The position numbers and the translations under genes are program-made. The notes below the pieces were generated by a model, which saw only the letters and a list, made by a program, of their open reading frames with translations, searched no databases and was not told the DNA's origin. A stretch of 64,000 nucleotides of DNA from Croceivirga sp. GTDB taxonomy: Bacteria > Bacteroidota > Bacteroidia > Flavobacteriales > Flavobacteriaceae. The stretch spans positions 62,001 through 126,000 of the forward strand of contig JANQSA010000055.1 of NCBI GenBank assembly GCA_028284285.1, given 5' to 3'. Shown here in pieces: positions 9,431-18,134 of the stretch. The stretch's first letter is position 1. The number at the start of each line of letters is the position of its first letter.

Positions 9431-9626
9431 AAAGTGTGTTATTTGCCGGTTTGGTCAAACAATCTACTAAATATTTGGTAGTCGCTGAAATGAATTTTCA
9501 CATACACCCCGGGACTTCTGTTGATCTTAAAACATATTCTGTTGTCTTTACTGCCCAACGAGCGCATGAAAGGAAATTCTTTTTTAAATCACTATTTTAA
9601 CGGTTCTAATTGACCAAGCCTTACCG

Positions 9627-11819
9627 ATGGAGAAACCGGTAAAACACCTTAAAAAGTTCGGCACCTTTGGAGGGGTCTTTACTCCTACCCTGTTAACTAT
9701 CCTTGGGGTGATCATGTACCTGCGTCTGGGTTGGGTAGTAGGTAACGCCGGACTTTTAGGAACATGGTTGATCATCGCCATTTCCTTTTTAATCACATTG
9801 TGTACCGCCCTTTCCATGTCAGCCATTACCACTAATATTCGAATCGGAGCAGGCGGTGCTTATGCTATAGTCTCCCAGGCCCTGGGCCTGGAAGTAGGGG
9901 GAAGTTTAGGCATCCCGCGATACATTTCACAAGGTTTGGCAGTAACCATGTATATTTTTGGTTTTAGAGAAGGTTGGTTAGGTATTTTTCCCGGTCATAA
10001 CGCTTTTTTGGTAGATATCATCGTTTTTGCCGTGCTTATTACGATTGCCTATATCAGTGCAAATCTTGCCATTAAGACCCAGTATATTATCATGGGCATT
10101 ATTGCGCTCTCCCTGATTTCAATCATTGTTGCCGCTTATGAAGGTTCAATGTTCATTCCCACGAGTGATGCTTTAGGGTGGGGATCCTTTAAAGGTTCCA
10201 TCGAGAATGAATTTAGCGGTAGTGATTTTTGGTTGGTTTTTGCGGTCTTCTTTCCGGCAGCTACGGGGATCATGGCGGGTGCCAATATGTCCGGGGAATT
10301 GAAAAATCCGAAACGGAGCATTCCTGCCGGAACACTTTGGGCTATAGGGGTAAGCTTTGTTATCTACATGCTTATTGCCTTTTGGATTGCCCGAAGCGCT
10401 ACAGAAGAAGAATTATTAAACAACTATTACATTATGGTAGATAAGGCCTATATAGGGCCATTGATCCTTGCGGGAATACTGGGGGCCACTTTTTCTTCGG
10501 CTTTGGCCTCCATAGTGGGTTCTTCCCGGATCTTGTTTGCCATGGGGGAACATAAGGTGCTTCCTTTTTCCAAGTTTTTAGCGGGGCAAAGTGCCAACGG
10601 GCAGCCCAGAAATGCCATGATTGTTACCGGCATTCTGATTTTCGTCACACTTTTGCTGCGCAACATTAACGCTGTTGCCCCTTTGGTAACCCTCTTCTTC
10701 CTGATTACCTATGCTATGATCAATATCGTGGTCATTATCGAACAAAACCTGGGGTTGATCAGCTATCGGCCTCTGTTCAAAATTCATAGGTGGGTACCGT
10801 GGTTTGGCCTGGTTTCCTCGGTTTTTGCCATGTTCATTATTAACCCTGCAGTGAGTTTGGTGTCTATTATGATTGTTTTGATCGTTTACTGGTATTTATC
10901 CCAACAAAATTTAGAAACTCCCTTTGAAGATGTACGTTCCGGTTTGTTTTTCTCCTTTGCGGAATGGGCGGCCAAACACACCTGGGGTATGAAAAAAATG
11001 CAACAGCGTGCCTGGAAGGCTAATCTTATGGTACCCGTACGGGATATTAACGGCTTAAGGGGCACTTTTGAGTTTTTACGAAATATTGCCCGGCCCAGGG
11101 GTTCTATAAAATTATTGGGTATCGAATCCTTTTCCGAAAGCAGCACGCTGACGGAAGAATTGGAGGCTATTTCCAAAGCGTTTCGCGAAAAAGATGTTTT
11201 TTCCTCTTCTTCGGTGATTCATACGGACGAGTTTGCCAAAGGCATCAATTACGGTAATCAGGCGCTTCAGGGTGCTTTTTTCAGACCTAATATTGTTTTT
11301 CTGAATTTACAGCATCACGATGATTATGAGAATGAATTGCGCCCTGTAATGAAGGAAGCCATTCGCCTGGAGGTCGGTGTACTGTTGTATTTGTCCCATC
11401 CTACTGCTTTATTGGGCCAGCGCAATACCATTAATGTCTGGGTGAGCGATAGGAAAACCCATTGGGATTTGGGTTGGGATATCGGCAACCTGGACCTTTC
11501 CATGTTGGTGGCCTATAAGCTGAAGATGAACTGGGGGGCGCGTATTCGCATCATCACGGTGATCCGCGACCCCAAGGAAGAGAACAATGCCCGGAAATTT
11601 TTGAATTTATTGATCAATCTGGCACGACTTCCGGAAACACTCACTCAAGTGCATGTAGGTGATTTCCATTCCGTGGTTCAAAAAGCACCTTCGGCCGATC
11701 TCAATATTTTTGGAATGGATGCAGATCTTAAATTTGAGTTTGTAGAAGAAATGTCGGCCAAAACCCAAAGTTCCTGTTTGTTTGTCAAGGATTCAGGGCA
11801 CGAAAGCATTTTAGCCTGA
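9627..11819 (+). CDS. SLC12-type cation-chloride cotransporter / APC-superfamily permease
   Basis: A 730-residue inner-membrane transporter. Residues 10-430 contain about twelve hydrophobic helices, beginning with FGTFGGVFTPTLLTILGVIMY, very similar to the first helix of eukaryotic Na-K-Cl cotransporters, and including GAGGAYAIVSQALGLEVGG and FFPAATGIMAGANMSGEL, which are hallmarks of the SLC12 branch of the APC superfamily. The C-terminal 290 residues are a soluble domain (HTWGMKKMQQRAWKANLMVPVRD onward) comparable to the regulatory tail of the archaeal homologue. Likely substrates are Cl- with Na+ and/or K+, which would fit a marine lifestyle; an amino-acid substrate cannot be excluded. ATG at 9627, preceded by a 196-bp divergent intergenic region. 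Confidence 0.85.
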   Translation: MEKPVKHLKKFGTFGGVFTPTLLTILGVIMYLRLGWVVGNAGLLGTWLIIAISFLITLCTALSMSAITTNIRIGAGGAYAIVSQALGLEVGGSLGIPRYISQGLAVTMYIFGFREGWLGIFPGHNAFLVDIIVFAVLITIAYISANLAIKTQYIIMGIIALSLISIIVAAYEGSMFIPTSDALGWGSFKGSIENEFSGSDFWLVFAVFFPAATGIMAGANMSGELKNPKRSIPAGTLWAIGVSFVIYMLIAFWIARSATEEELLNNYYIMVDKAYIGPLILAGILGATFSSALASIVGSSRILFAMGEHKVLPFSKFLAGQSANGQPRNAMIVTGILIFVTLLLRNINAVAPLVTLFFLITYAMINIVVIIEQNLGLISYRPLFKIHRWVPWFGLVSSVFAMFIINPAVSLVSIMIVLIVYWYLSQQNLETPFEDVRSGLFFSFAEWAAKHTWGMKKMQQRAWKANLMVPVRDINGLRGTFEFLRNIARPRGSIKLLGIESFSESSTLTEELEAISKAFREKDVFSSSSVIHTDEFAKGINYGNQALQGAFFRPNIVFLNLQHHDDYENELRPVMKEAIRLEVGVLLYLSHPTALLGQRNTINVWVSDRKTHWDLGWDIGNLDLSMLVAYKLKMNWGARIRIITVIRDPKEENNARKFLNLLINLARLPETLTQVHVGDFHSVVQKAPSADLNIFGMDADLKFEFVEEMSAKTQSSCLFVKDSGHESILA

Positions 11820-11825
11820 TCCTCA

Positions 11826-12275
11826 TCAACTGACTAACGTAACCTTCACAGCATTCATACCTCTTTGCCCTTTTTCCAACTCAAAAGTGACCTGGTCATT
11901 TTCATGAATCTCATCCACTAATCCGCTTACATGGCAAAAGTATTTTTCGTTGTTTTCATTGTCTATTATGAATCCGAAGCCTTTGGAGTGATCAAAAAAA
12001 GAAACTTTTCCTACACGTATCGGATCTTCTTCAACTTCTTCTTTTTTTGGAATGCCTAATACAATATCCTCAGCTTCTATAGCCGCTTTTTCCGAAGGAT
12101 CCGGTGGTGTATCGGTCAAATTCCCATCCTTATCTACATAAGCAAAAGGGATACCCCCATCCCCGTCCTTTGCCTCTGCTTTTCGGGCAGCTTTCTTCTT
12201 TTGCTTTTCCTCTCTTTTCTTTGCGCGTTGTTTTTCCTTTTCTCGTTTGTTAAAGGATTGTTGTGATTTTGCCAT
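11826..12275 (-). CDS. cold-shock-domain protein with charged N-terminal arm
   Basis: A 149-residue protein. Residues 1-40 are extremely basic and Lys/Arg/Glu-rich (KREKEKQRAKKREEKQKKK), residues 41-80 are acidic and probably disordered, and residues 85-149 are a cold-shock OB-fold with RNP1 KGFGFI and RNP2 YFCHVSGL. The start at 12275 (MAKSQQSF) is preferred over an upstream in-frame start at 12293. The charged arm suggests a nucleic-acid clamp or RNA chaperone role beyond that of a 65-residue Csp. It converges on the SLC12 transporter gene, with only 6 bp between the stops, and lies downstream of the short csp gene. Confidence 0.88.
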   Translation of the reverse strand: MAKSQQSFNKREKEKQRAKKREEKQKKKAARKAEAKDGDGGIPFAYVDKDGNLTDTPPDPSEKAAIEAEDIVLGIPKKEEVEEDPIRVGKVSFFDHSKGFGFIIDNENNEKYFCHVSGLVDEIHENDQVTFELEKGQRGMNAVKVTLVS

Positions 12276-12333
12276 ACCTATTATTGCACCCAAAAGATAG
12301 GACTATTCTTAGGAAAAATTGTCCTTCTGTTAA

Positions 12334-12363
12334 ACAAAAAAACCTACCTGAAAACAGATAGGC
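12334..12363 (-). terminator. intrinsic terminator after the cold-shock gene
   Basis: On the minus strand CCTATCTG, loop TTTT, CAGGTAGG (8-bp stem with one G-U pair) is followed by seven T. It lies 24 bp past the stop of the csp gene at 12387, separating it from the next csp-domain gene. Confidence 0.8.
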
Positions 12364-12386
12364 CTTGTTACTTAGGATGTATATTT

Positions 12387-12578
12387 TCAGATAACCCTTA
12401 CGTTTACTGCGTTTAATCCCTTTTTTCCCTGCTCTAAATCAAACTCAACGTGGTCACCTTCGCGAACTTCGTCAATTAATCCAGAAACATGTACAAAGTG
12501 CTCTTTGTCTACACCTTCTTCATTAATGAAACCAAAACCTTTAGTGTCATTGAAGAATTTTACTGTTCCTTTACTCAT
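12387..12578 (-). CDS. cold-shock protein (Csp family)
   Basis: A 63-residue single cold-shock domain, MSKGTVKFFNDTKGFGFI with RNP1 KGFGFI and RNP2 HFVHVSGL. It binds single-stranded RNA and DNA and acts as an RNA chaperone in the cytoplasm. Its own terminator follows. The upstream non-coding stretch (12579-12831) is long enough to hold both its promoter and leader as well as the promoter of the divergent gene at 12832; a cold-responsive leader is plausible but I cannot show one. Confidence 0.96.
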   Translation of the reverse strand: MSKGTVKFFNDTKGFGFINEEGVDKEHFVHVSGLIDEVREGDHVEFDLEQGKKGLNAVNVRVI

Positions 12579-12831
12579 TTTGCTTCTATTAAATAATTCA
12601 TAATAGCCACAAAGGTGATGCTAATATTCGGTTTTCACTCTTTTATTTCATTTATTTTAAGATTCCATAGGGTAAAACAATTATTCTGGATGCTGATCAA
12701 GTCCACTAGGAGACCACCCATGAAAATAGGATAACCTATTTTTATGAGGCCATTTTTTTAGTACTCTGCAGAAACTGTGTTCTACTTAAAAGGTTTAAAG
12801 ATTACTCTATCTTTACGCAAAGTCAGCCTCC

Positions 12832-13659
12832 ATGCGAGTGTGTTCCGTTGTTATTCTATTATGTGGTTTTTGGTGGGGCACATTCCGGATTTGTGCGCAA
12901 AACACCCGGTTTGATCCGGACAAGGATTTGTTGCTGGCGCAATTCGATTGCAAAACGGATGTGGACGACCTGCATACTGTGGCGGCACTTGCCACAGTGT
13001 TAAATCATCCTGATTACCGCAATGTGAACTACTACGCGGTAGCCGGTACCTATGGGATTCAAAAAGGACGGTATGTTCCTGCCAATGAATTGTTCCAACT
13101 GGCCTTTAACAACCGTTGGTCCAGTGCGCATGAAGATGAGAACTTAACGGCGCAAAAGATACTTTCAATAGTAGAAAGAACTTTGAAAAAGGGCGGAGAC
13201 ATCTGGGTAGCCGAGGCCGGCCAATCCGATTTTTCTGCGCAATGGATACGGACACTTTTGGCATTACAACCCCAACTCTCTCCCAAAAAACGTATTCACA
13301 TTATACAGCATAGCGATTGGAATGAAGAAGTCACCTCCCCGGAAAACCTACAATTTGTGAAGGAAACGACGGATTATAGAAAGATCCCAGATGGTAATGC
13401 CAGGGGAAATGGTTCGCCCGGCTTTCGTTCTGAAGAAAAAATTGATTGGGAACACCGGATCACAGATCCTAAGCTTAGGAAGATCTGGGAAACCGCATTG
13501 CGCATTGGGAACCAATACAACGGAAAGGAAGGTCGTTACTTAAACACGGCTATCGCTGGTGGGGGGCTGGACTTTTCCGACCTGGTGGAAACCTGTTATA
13601 TTCTGGGATTAGATGATCTAAAGGATGCGAATGCATTTTTTGTTTTTTTTGCCCAATAG
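12832..13659 (+). CDS. secreted nucleoside-hydrolase-like protein
   Basis: A 275-residue protein with a Sec signal peptide ending near ICAQ (residue 23). Just after, LLAQFDCKTDVDDLHTVAAL resembles the DTDxGxDDAxAL calcium-binding loop of inosine-uridine nucleoside hydrolases, with Asp residues kept at spaced positions although the first Gly is lost. Later motifs include DIWVAEAGQSDFSA and HIIQHSDWNEE. I place it in or near the nucleoside-hydrolase/DUF1593-like fold with an exported location. The substrate, nucleoside or glycoside, is not predictable. It is single on the plus strand and ends 9 bp from the stop of the converging S41-like gene. Confidence 0.6.
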   Translation: MRVCSVVILLCGFWWGTFRICAQNTRFDPDKDLLLAQFDCKTDVDDLHTVAALATVLNHPDYRNVNYYAVAGTYGIQKGRYVPANELFQLAFNNRWSSAHEDENLTAQKILSIVERTLKKGGDIWVAEAGQSDFSAQWIRTLLALQPQLSPKKRIHIIQHSDWNEEVTSPENLQFVKETTDYRKIPDGNARGNGSPGFRSEEKIDWEHRITDPKLRKIWETALRIGNQYNGKEGRYLNTAIAGGGLDFSDLVETCYILGLDDLKDANAFFVFFAQ

Positions 13660-13668
13660 TACTTGTTG

Positions 13669-15312
13669 TTATTTTTCCCGGATTGCCTCGAGCTTTTCTT
13701 TGGCATACCCTCCATAAAGCCCTTTCGGATCAAGGTCCAGGGTTTTGGCAAAACAGGACCGTGCTTTTTGGTAGTTTCCCGCTTTGGCATAGGCCTCTCC
13801 GAGAGCATACCATCCGTAAGCAGATTCTGGAAAGAGATTGGCAATCAATTCAAAAACATATATGGCTTCTTCCGTTTGATCGGAATCCAACAGTCTATAT
13901 CCCACCCTGGCAAATTCCGCTTCAAAAGGAAAGGCGGCATAAAGGGGGTCGCTTACCAAACGCTTTGCCTCACTTTCCAAAAAATCCAGTTTTTTTTCCA
14001 TAAACAGCCCACTTAGATAGCCTAAAGGATCTCTCACATAGCGCTCCCCTTCCATAGTCAATGCCTTTTCCAACACGGGATCCTTGTTAGCAGCATACTC
14101 GGCAAAACTGGGTTCCACTGCGATATCCGGTCGGGTATACGGGCCGTTCTCCCATTGGGGTTTGTCCTGCCACCAGGCAAAAGAAAGATAAACCGGCATT
14201 TTACTGTTGGGCAACACTACCTTCTTATTGTCCCCGTAAAAATTGATGTTTTCCGCTGTAGGCTCCCCAATAAAAATGACATTGGTGTAGTTGCTCAATT
14301 CGTTTACAAGATTTTGACAGGCCGAAAATGTCCTTCTCCCTATGATTACGTAGAGTTTTCCCGTTTTATTGATCTTTTGGGTTTCGATGATTCCCGTAAT
14401 TACGGGTTTGTTTTTGTAATTGTTGCCGCCACCATTCAGACGTAGGTCCAGGATAAAACGCTCTACCTCGTTCTCCCGAATAAACCGAAAGACACGATCG
14501 TAAAAATCAGGGATAGGCTCTGAAGGGTCGTCCTGAATCTGACTCTGGCGCACATACAGCGCTTTTTGTTTAGGAAGGTATTCATAATAGTAGATCTTAT
14601 CCAGGTTTTTAAGGTAATATGGAGGATTTGACAGGTCCCTGGCACTTACCCAATCACTTTCCGGTTGTACCTCACCGTACTGCAAAGGGAAATCCATATC
14701 TGCAGTAGCGGTTATACTTCGTAAGAAGCGCTTACCTTCCTTTTCCAGGGTAACTTCCAATTCCTTTTTCAAGCTATCCGTGATTCCCTGTGCATGTAAT
14801 ACTTCCGGTAGTAGCGCAGAATTTATACCGTATGCTTTAAAAAACTGCTCATTTTCCACGGGGACAACGGGATAGACGGCCTCCATCACCTTTTCGATGG
14901 GCTTACCTTCGATTTCCAATAGTTTTGCTCCCACTACATCTGCATGCACCTTATGGCCACTTACAATGAAAATTCCATCCGAGAACTGCTGCAACCGCAG
15001 CGGAAGTTTGTGAAACGGGGTAGGTCCATCATTCAACCCCATACGGGTATGCCCGTATTGGAACAGGGCGATGATCCTGGCAAAGCCCACTATTATTTCA
15101 TGTTCTTGTAGTTCCGGAATTGCCGCATGGAAATCGGTAACAGCAGCATCAAACTTTTGAGCAGTGACTTTTTTAAAAAGGAAGGGATAGTCGGTATGCA
15201 CTGTCTTCTGCAGGAACTTTAGATCGTCCTGCCACTGGAGGGCTGTTATGGTCTGAGAAGACAATGTCAACCCGAAGAGGCACAAGACTATAAAAAAAGC
15301 TGATTTCATCAT
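13669..15312 (-). CDS. exported S41-family (C-terminal processing-type) peptidase-like protein with TPRs
   Basis: The ATG at 15312 gives a 547-residue protein with a signal peptide (MKSAFFIVLCLFGLTLSSQ). An N-terminal helical region is followed by the S41 core: FILDLRLNGGGN, then GRRTFSACQNLVNELSN, where Ser stands in the usual nucleophile position, and VIFIGEPTAEN. The substrate-clamping DxxP region (RPDIAVEPS) is also present. The last 100 residues hold at least two TPR units (YGWYALGEAYAKAGNYQKA, then SCFAKTLDLDPKGLYGG). The combination of protease core and TPR tail is typical of secreted Bacteroidota S41 paralogues; a canonical PDZ domain is not evident. Target proteins are unknown. Confidence 0.8.
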   Translation of the reverse strand: MMKSAFFIVLCLFGLTLSSQTITALQWQDDLKFLQKTVHTDYPFLFKKVTAQKFDAAVTDFHAAIPELQEHEIIVGFARIIALFQYGHTRMGLNDGPTPFHKLPLRLQQFSDGIFIVSGHKVHADVVGAKLLEIEGKPIEKVMEAVYPVVPVENEQFFKAYGINSALLPEVLHAQGITDSLKKELEVTLEKEGKRFLRSITATADMDFPLQYGEVQPESDWVSARDLSNPPYYLKNLDKIYYYEYLPKQKALYVRQSQIQDDPSEPIPDFYDRVFRFIRENEVERFILDLRLNGGGNNYKNKPVITGIIETQKINKTGKLYVIIGRRTFSACQNLVNELSNYTNVIFIGEPTAENINFYGDNKKVVLPNSKMPVYLSFAWWQDKPQWENGPYTRPDIAVEPSFAEYAANKDPVLEKALTMEGERYVRDPLGYLSGLFMEKKLDFLESEAKRLVSDPLYAAFPFEAEFARVGYRLLDSDQTEEAIYVFELIANLFPESAYGWYALGEAYAKAGNYQKARSCFAKTLDLDPKGLYGGYAKEKLEAIREK

Positions 15313-15463
15313 TCTGGTTTTGGAAGGTGATTGCAAACATTAGTAGTCAGTACTTCCTCTATGTTACAGAAATATCCAGGGAATCATTAATGAGCATAAC
15401 AAAATCTCACTACAAGTAAAGTAGTATAGCACATTGATTTATAGCGATATAGTAAATTGTTTG

Positions 15464-16231
15464 CTAACGTACTAACAATACGTTAGTTTTAAATTTATGA
15501 AGCTTTTTCTTGGGGAACTGCGCCTGCATTCCTTTAGGGATACAAAACAACTGCGTATTGGTTTTTGCAGTGTAGGAAACAAGATTGTCCATCGCATTGG
15601 TCCCGCTTGAGAAAACATAGTGATTGTGTCCCTCCTGGCTTACTACAGGTACTGCTTGGGCTTGCTGTTCAATGCTGAAATAGTTGATACGTTCGGAATT
15701 ATCCTCCAATAAGGCGCCCAGTACCCCGTAATCGGCGGCCTCTTCTCCTTTCAGTACTCCTATAGAAAGTACCCCGGAACCCGGAATGGGTTGCCGCTCG
15801 TCTACGATCAAAACCGAAGCCGTACTGTTTGAAGTGAGAATTGCATCCGTTACCCGATCTCCCACAAAACCCCCTAGTTTCTTTGAACGTTTTCCCAAAA
15901 CAATAATGTCCGGTTGCATCCGCGCCACGGTTTCAAGAATGCTATGCTTAACATTCCCATAGACTACTTCATAGGCCGCGGTTTTGGAAAACCGTTTTAC
16001 AAGGCTGGCCAATTGGCCTTGTGTGGTTCGAAGATCCTCATAAAGCTCTTTTTTAGCAGAGAGCTGATTCTCTCGCCGAATGACATTTAATGGTCCTTTG
16101 GCATGTAAGACCTTAAGCGTACCCCGCAATTTTTTGGTGATATTACTGGCAACGGTAACAAGGTTTTCGGCCTGTTGATCCAAATCCACTAAGGCCAATA
16201 TGCTGGGAGCAGTAGGGTTGGATGGTGTCAT
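15464..16231 (-). CDS. universal stress protein (UspA-like) family protein
   Basis: A 255-residue cytoplasmic protein with two halves. The first (residues 10-147) is a clear Usp Rossmann-like domain: SILALVDLDQQAENLVTVA, IIVLGKRSKK and STASVLIVDE, with a partial ATP-binding GxxG pattern (GKRSKKLGGFVGD). The second half (residues 155-255) is a diverged, shorter copy ending in LHKFKTNVLLVR. Tandem Usp proteins in Flavobacteriia are usually linked to stress and stationary phase. It is monocistronic as far as spacing shows. Confidence 0.8.
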   Translation of the reverse strand: MTPSNPTAPSILALVDLDQQAENLVTVASNITKKLRGTLKVLHAKGPLNVIRRENQLSAKKELYEDLRTTQGQLASLVKRFSKTAAYEVVYGNVKHSILETVARMQPDIIVLGKRSKKLGGFVGDRVTDAILTSNSTASVLIVDERQPIPGSGVLSIGVLKGEEAADYGVLGALLEDNSERINYFSIEQQAQAVPVVSQEGHNHYVFSSGTNAMDNLVSYTAKTNTQLFCIPKGMQAQFPKKKLHKFKTNVLLVR

Positions 16232-16383
16232 TCTACATGAATTGGTTAATTACTTTTGGGCTCAACTTGAAAAGATTCCCCGTGCGATACCTTTTCCCTT
16301 AATAGGAAAACTTTCAAATAAACGAGAAAAATTTAAGACCGGAGGGATCTTTAACCTTTTATTATAAGGATTTTAGGGCAGAG

Positions 16384-17265
16384 TTATTTATCAGACGATT
16401 TATTTACTATCACCAACTCGTCATCTTCCCAAAGACCGCTGGCCACCACATCCCCTTTTTTGCCGTAAAACACGCCTTCGCCGGTACGTTCATCATTTTC
16501 CCAAAGTCCAACAAACTTTTCCCCATTAGGCCAGTAATAGGTTCCCTCACCGCTACGCTTGTCATTTTGAAAATGTCCAACATAATATTCACCATCAGAC
16601 CAATAGAAACGTCCTTGTCCATGTCTACGATTATCTTTCCATTGCCCTTCATACCGGCTTCCCGTACTAAGTATGGCAATTCCATAACCATTGGCTTTTC
16701 CATTTTTTACCTCGCCTACATAATCTATTTTACTTCCTTTGCTACTGGTGAAGGTCAGGTAATCTCCGGAAGCTCTTTTTTGTGTTTGCCCTTGCAATTG
16801 AGTTAACCTCACCTTTGCTTTTTCCAGGGCAAACGCTAAAGAATCTATTTGTTGAAGCGCTTTCTCCCTTGAAAAGGCCTCTTGGGCTTGCTGCAGTGAA
16901 TCTATCTGAGGTAATTGATCCGATCCGATGGTTTTATTATCATGTTCATCCTGTAGCTGTTGTAATTTTTTAGCCAGTGCCACCCGCAATTCAATACCCA
17001 TAAAATCATCTTCTATCGGTTGATTGAACTGAGTGGTCGTATAGGCCTCCACTGCTTCACTATAATTTTCTCCTTCTACCAACATGGAATCAATATGCCG
17101 TAGTTGCTCCTGCAATTCCCGTTGCTGTGCAAAGGCTATTTTTTCTTTTTCCATGTCGCCCAATCGCAGCCTTAGCTGCTGGTTGCTAATGAAGTAAAAG
17201 CAAGTACTCCCTATAGAGAGTACCAATAAAACATAAAGCAATCGAAGGTGTTTTTTTGTTGTCAT
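16384..17265 (-). CDS. membrane-anchored MORN-repeat protein
   Basis: A 293-residue protein with one N-terminal membrane helix (residues 8-28), a coiled-coil region rich in Gln and Leu (residues 33-165), and at least four MORN repeats at residues 185-285: YVGEVKNGKANGYG, YEGQWKDNRRHGQG, YVGHFQNDKRSGEG, FVGLWENDERTGEG. MORN repeats form elongated beta-hairpin arrays that bind lipid or protein partners. It is the last gene of a three-gene minus-strand operon with a DUF2490 barrel (38 bp upstream) and a large exported helical protein, so the repeats probably face the periplasm and act with that envelope system. Confidence 0.88.
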   Translation of the reverse strand: MTTKKHLRLLYVLLVLSIGSTCFYFISNQQLRLRLGDMEKEKIAFAQQRELQEQLRHIDSMLVEGENYSEAVEAYTTTQFNQPIEDDFMGIELRVALAKKLQQLQDEHDNKTIGSDQLPQIDSLQQAQEAFSREKALQQIDSLAFALEKAKVRLTQLQGQTQKRASGDYLTFTSSKGSKIDYVGEVKNGKANGYGIAILSTGSRYEGQWKDNRRHGQGRFYWSDGEYYVGHFQNDKRSGEGTYYWPNGEKFVGLWENDERTGEGVFYGKKGDVVASGLWEDDELVIVNKSSDK

Positions 17266-17303
17266 GGATGGTGCACTTATTGCAAAACAGAAGATATACG
17301 TTA

Positions 17304-18131
17304 TTAATCACCAAAATGGATTGTGGGCAGCTTGGCTTTTACCCTTCTAATATCCGGAGAAAAGTAAACATGGAACCGCAGGGTCCAATTCTGATTGAAA
17401 ATTCCTGCATTTTCCAGGGTTTGCCCTTGCGAATACATGAGCCCGGCAGCCACTTGTAACCTGGGATTGATAATATACCCCAGCGTGGTGGTCAATCGAA
17501 GATCCTCCATTACGCTTCCTACCACTTCCTTACCACTTTGCATGATCAACTCTGCCTCAGGGGAAACATAGACTGTTCCGGGTTCCAATTTTGTGCTGGT
17601 CAAAGGGACTTTGGCCCTTAACATATACCGCCACCGGTTTCTAAAGATAAAATCACTATTCTCAGCAAAACCTCTGCTCCAGCGATGTTCGATCCGAATG
17701 CGGTGATAAATCATAGCAGTATACACCGGCATGGCAAATTGGTACTGATGCCAAATACGCCATTCAGGTACCACATTACGGTCATCGGAAGACTCGTTGG
17801 TATTGAAGTTCACCCGGAGGACCCCACCTAAACTAAAGTTGATATTTTTGGAGTAGATGTAACCAATAGCATGTCGATTGTATATCTGCCCTACTTGACC
17901 AATAAAAGGAGTAGAGGTCGATTCTTCGAATCGAAAATGGGTTTGGGCATCCCAAAATAGTCGTTTTGATATCCTTATATTACCATAGGTATTGAACCAT
18001 ACCCGGGTATTCGGGTCCCTAAATTCAGAAGCTTCCGGTAAAACTTCTCCTTCTTGCGCCAGGGCCATCGTAACTATCCCCATGAATAAAAGCATCCCAA
18101 GCCAAAGGCTGTTGTGATAACGGTATTTCAT
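17304..18131 (-). CDS. DUF2490 outer-membrane beta-barrel protein
   Basis: A 275-residue exported protein: signal peptide through MALAQ (residue 26), then alternating amphipathic beta strands with many aromatic residues (VWFNTYGNIRISKRLFWDAQ, IRIEHRWSRGF, NRWRYMLRAKVPL), ending with an aromatic strand and a short tail. This fits DUF2490, a predicted outer-membrane barrel family with no defined transport substrate. It starts 3 bp after the stop of the 658-residue upstream gene and is probably translationally coupled to it. Confidence 0.85.
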   Translation of the reverse strand: MKYRYHNSLWLGMLLFMGIVTMALAQEGEVLPEASEFRDPNTRVWFNTYGNIRISKRLFWDAQTHFRFEESTSTPFIGQVGQIYNRHAIGYIYSKNINFSLGGVLRVNFNTNESSDDRNVVPEWRIWHQYQFAMPVYTAMIYHRIRIEHRWSRGFAENSDFIFRNRWRYMLRAKVPLTSTKLEPGTVYVSPEAELIMQSGKEVVGSVMEDLRLTTTLGYIINPRLQVAAGLMYSQGQTLENAGIFNQNWTLRFHVYFSPDIRRVKAKLPTIHFGD

Positions 18132-18134
18132 TGC

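Noticed and set aside
12579-12831. Structured cold-shock leader or riboswitch upstream of csp
   Set aside because: The region is long enough but I could not identify a conserved cold-box or aptamer pattern.
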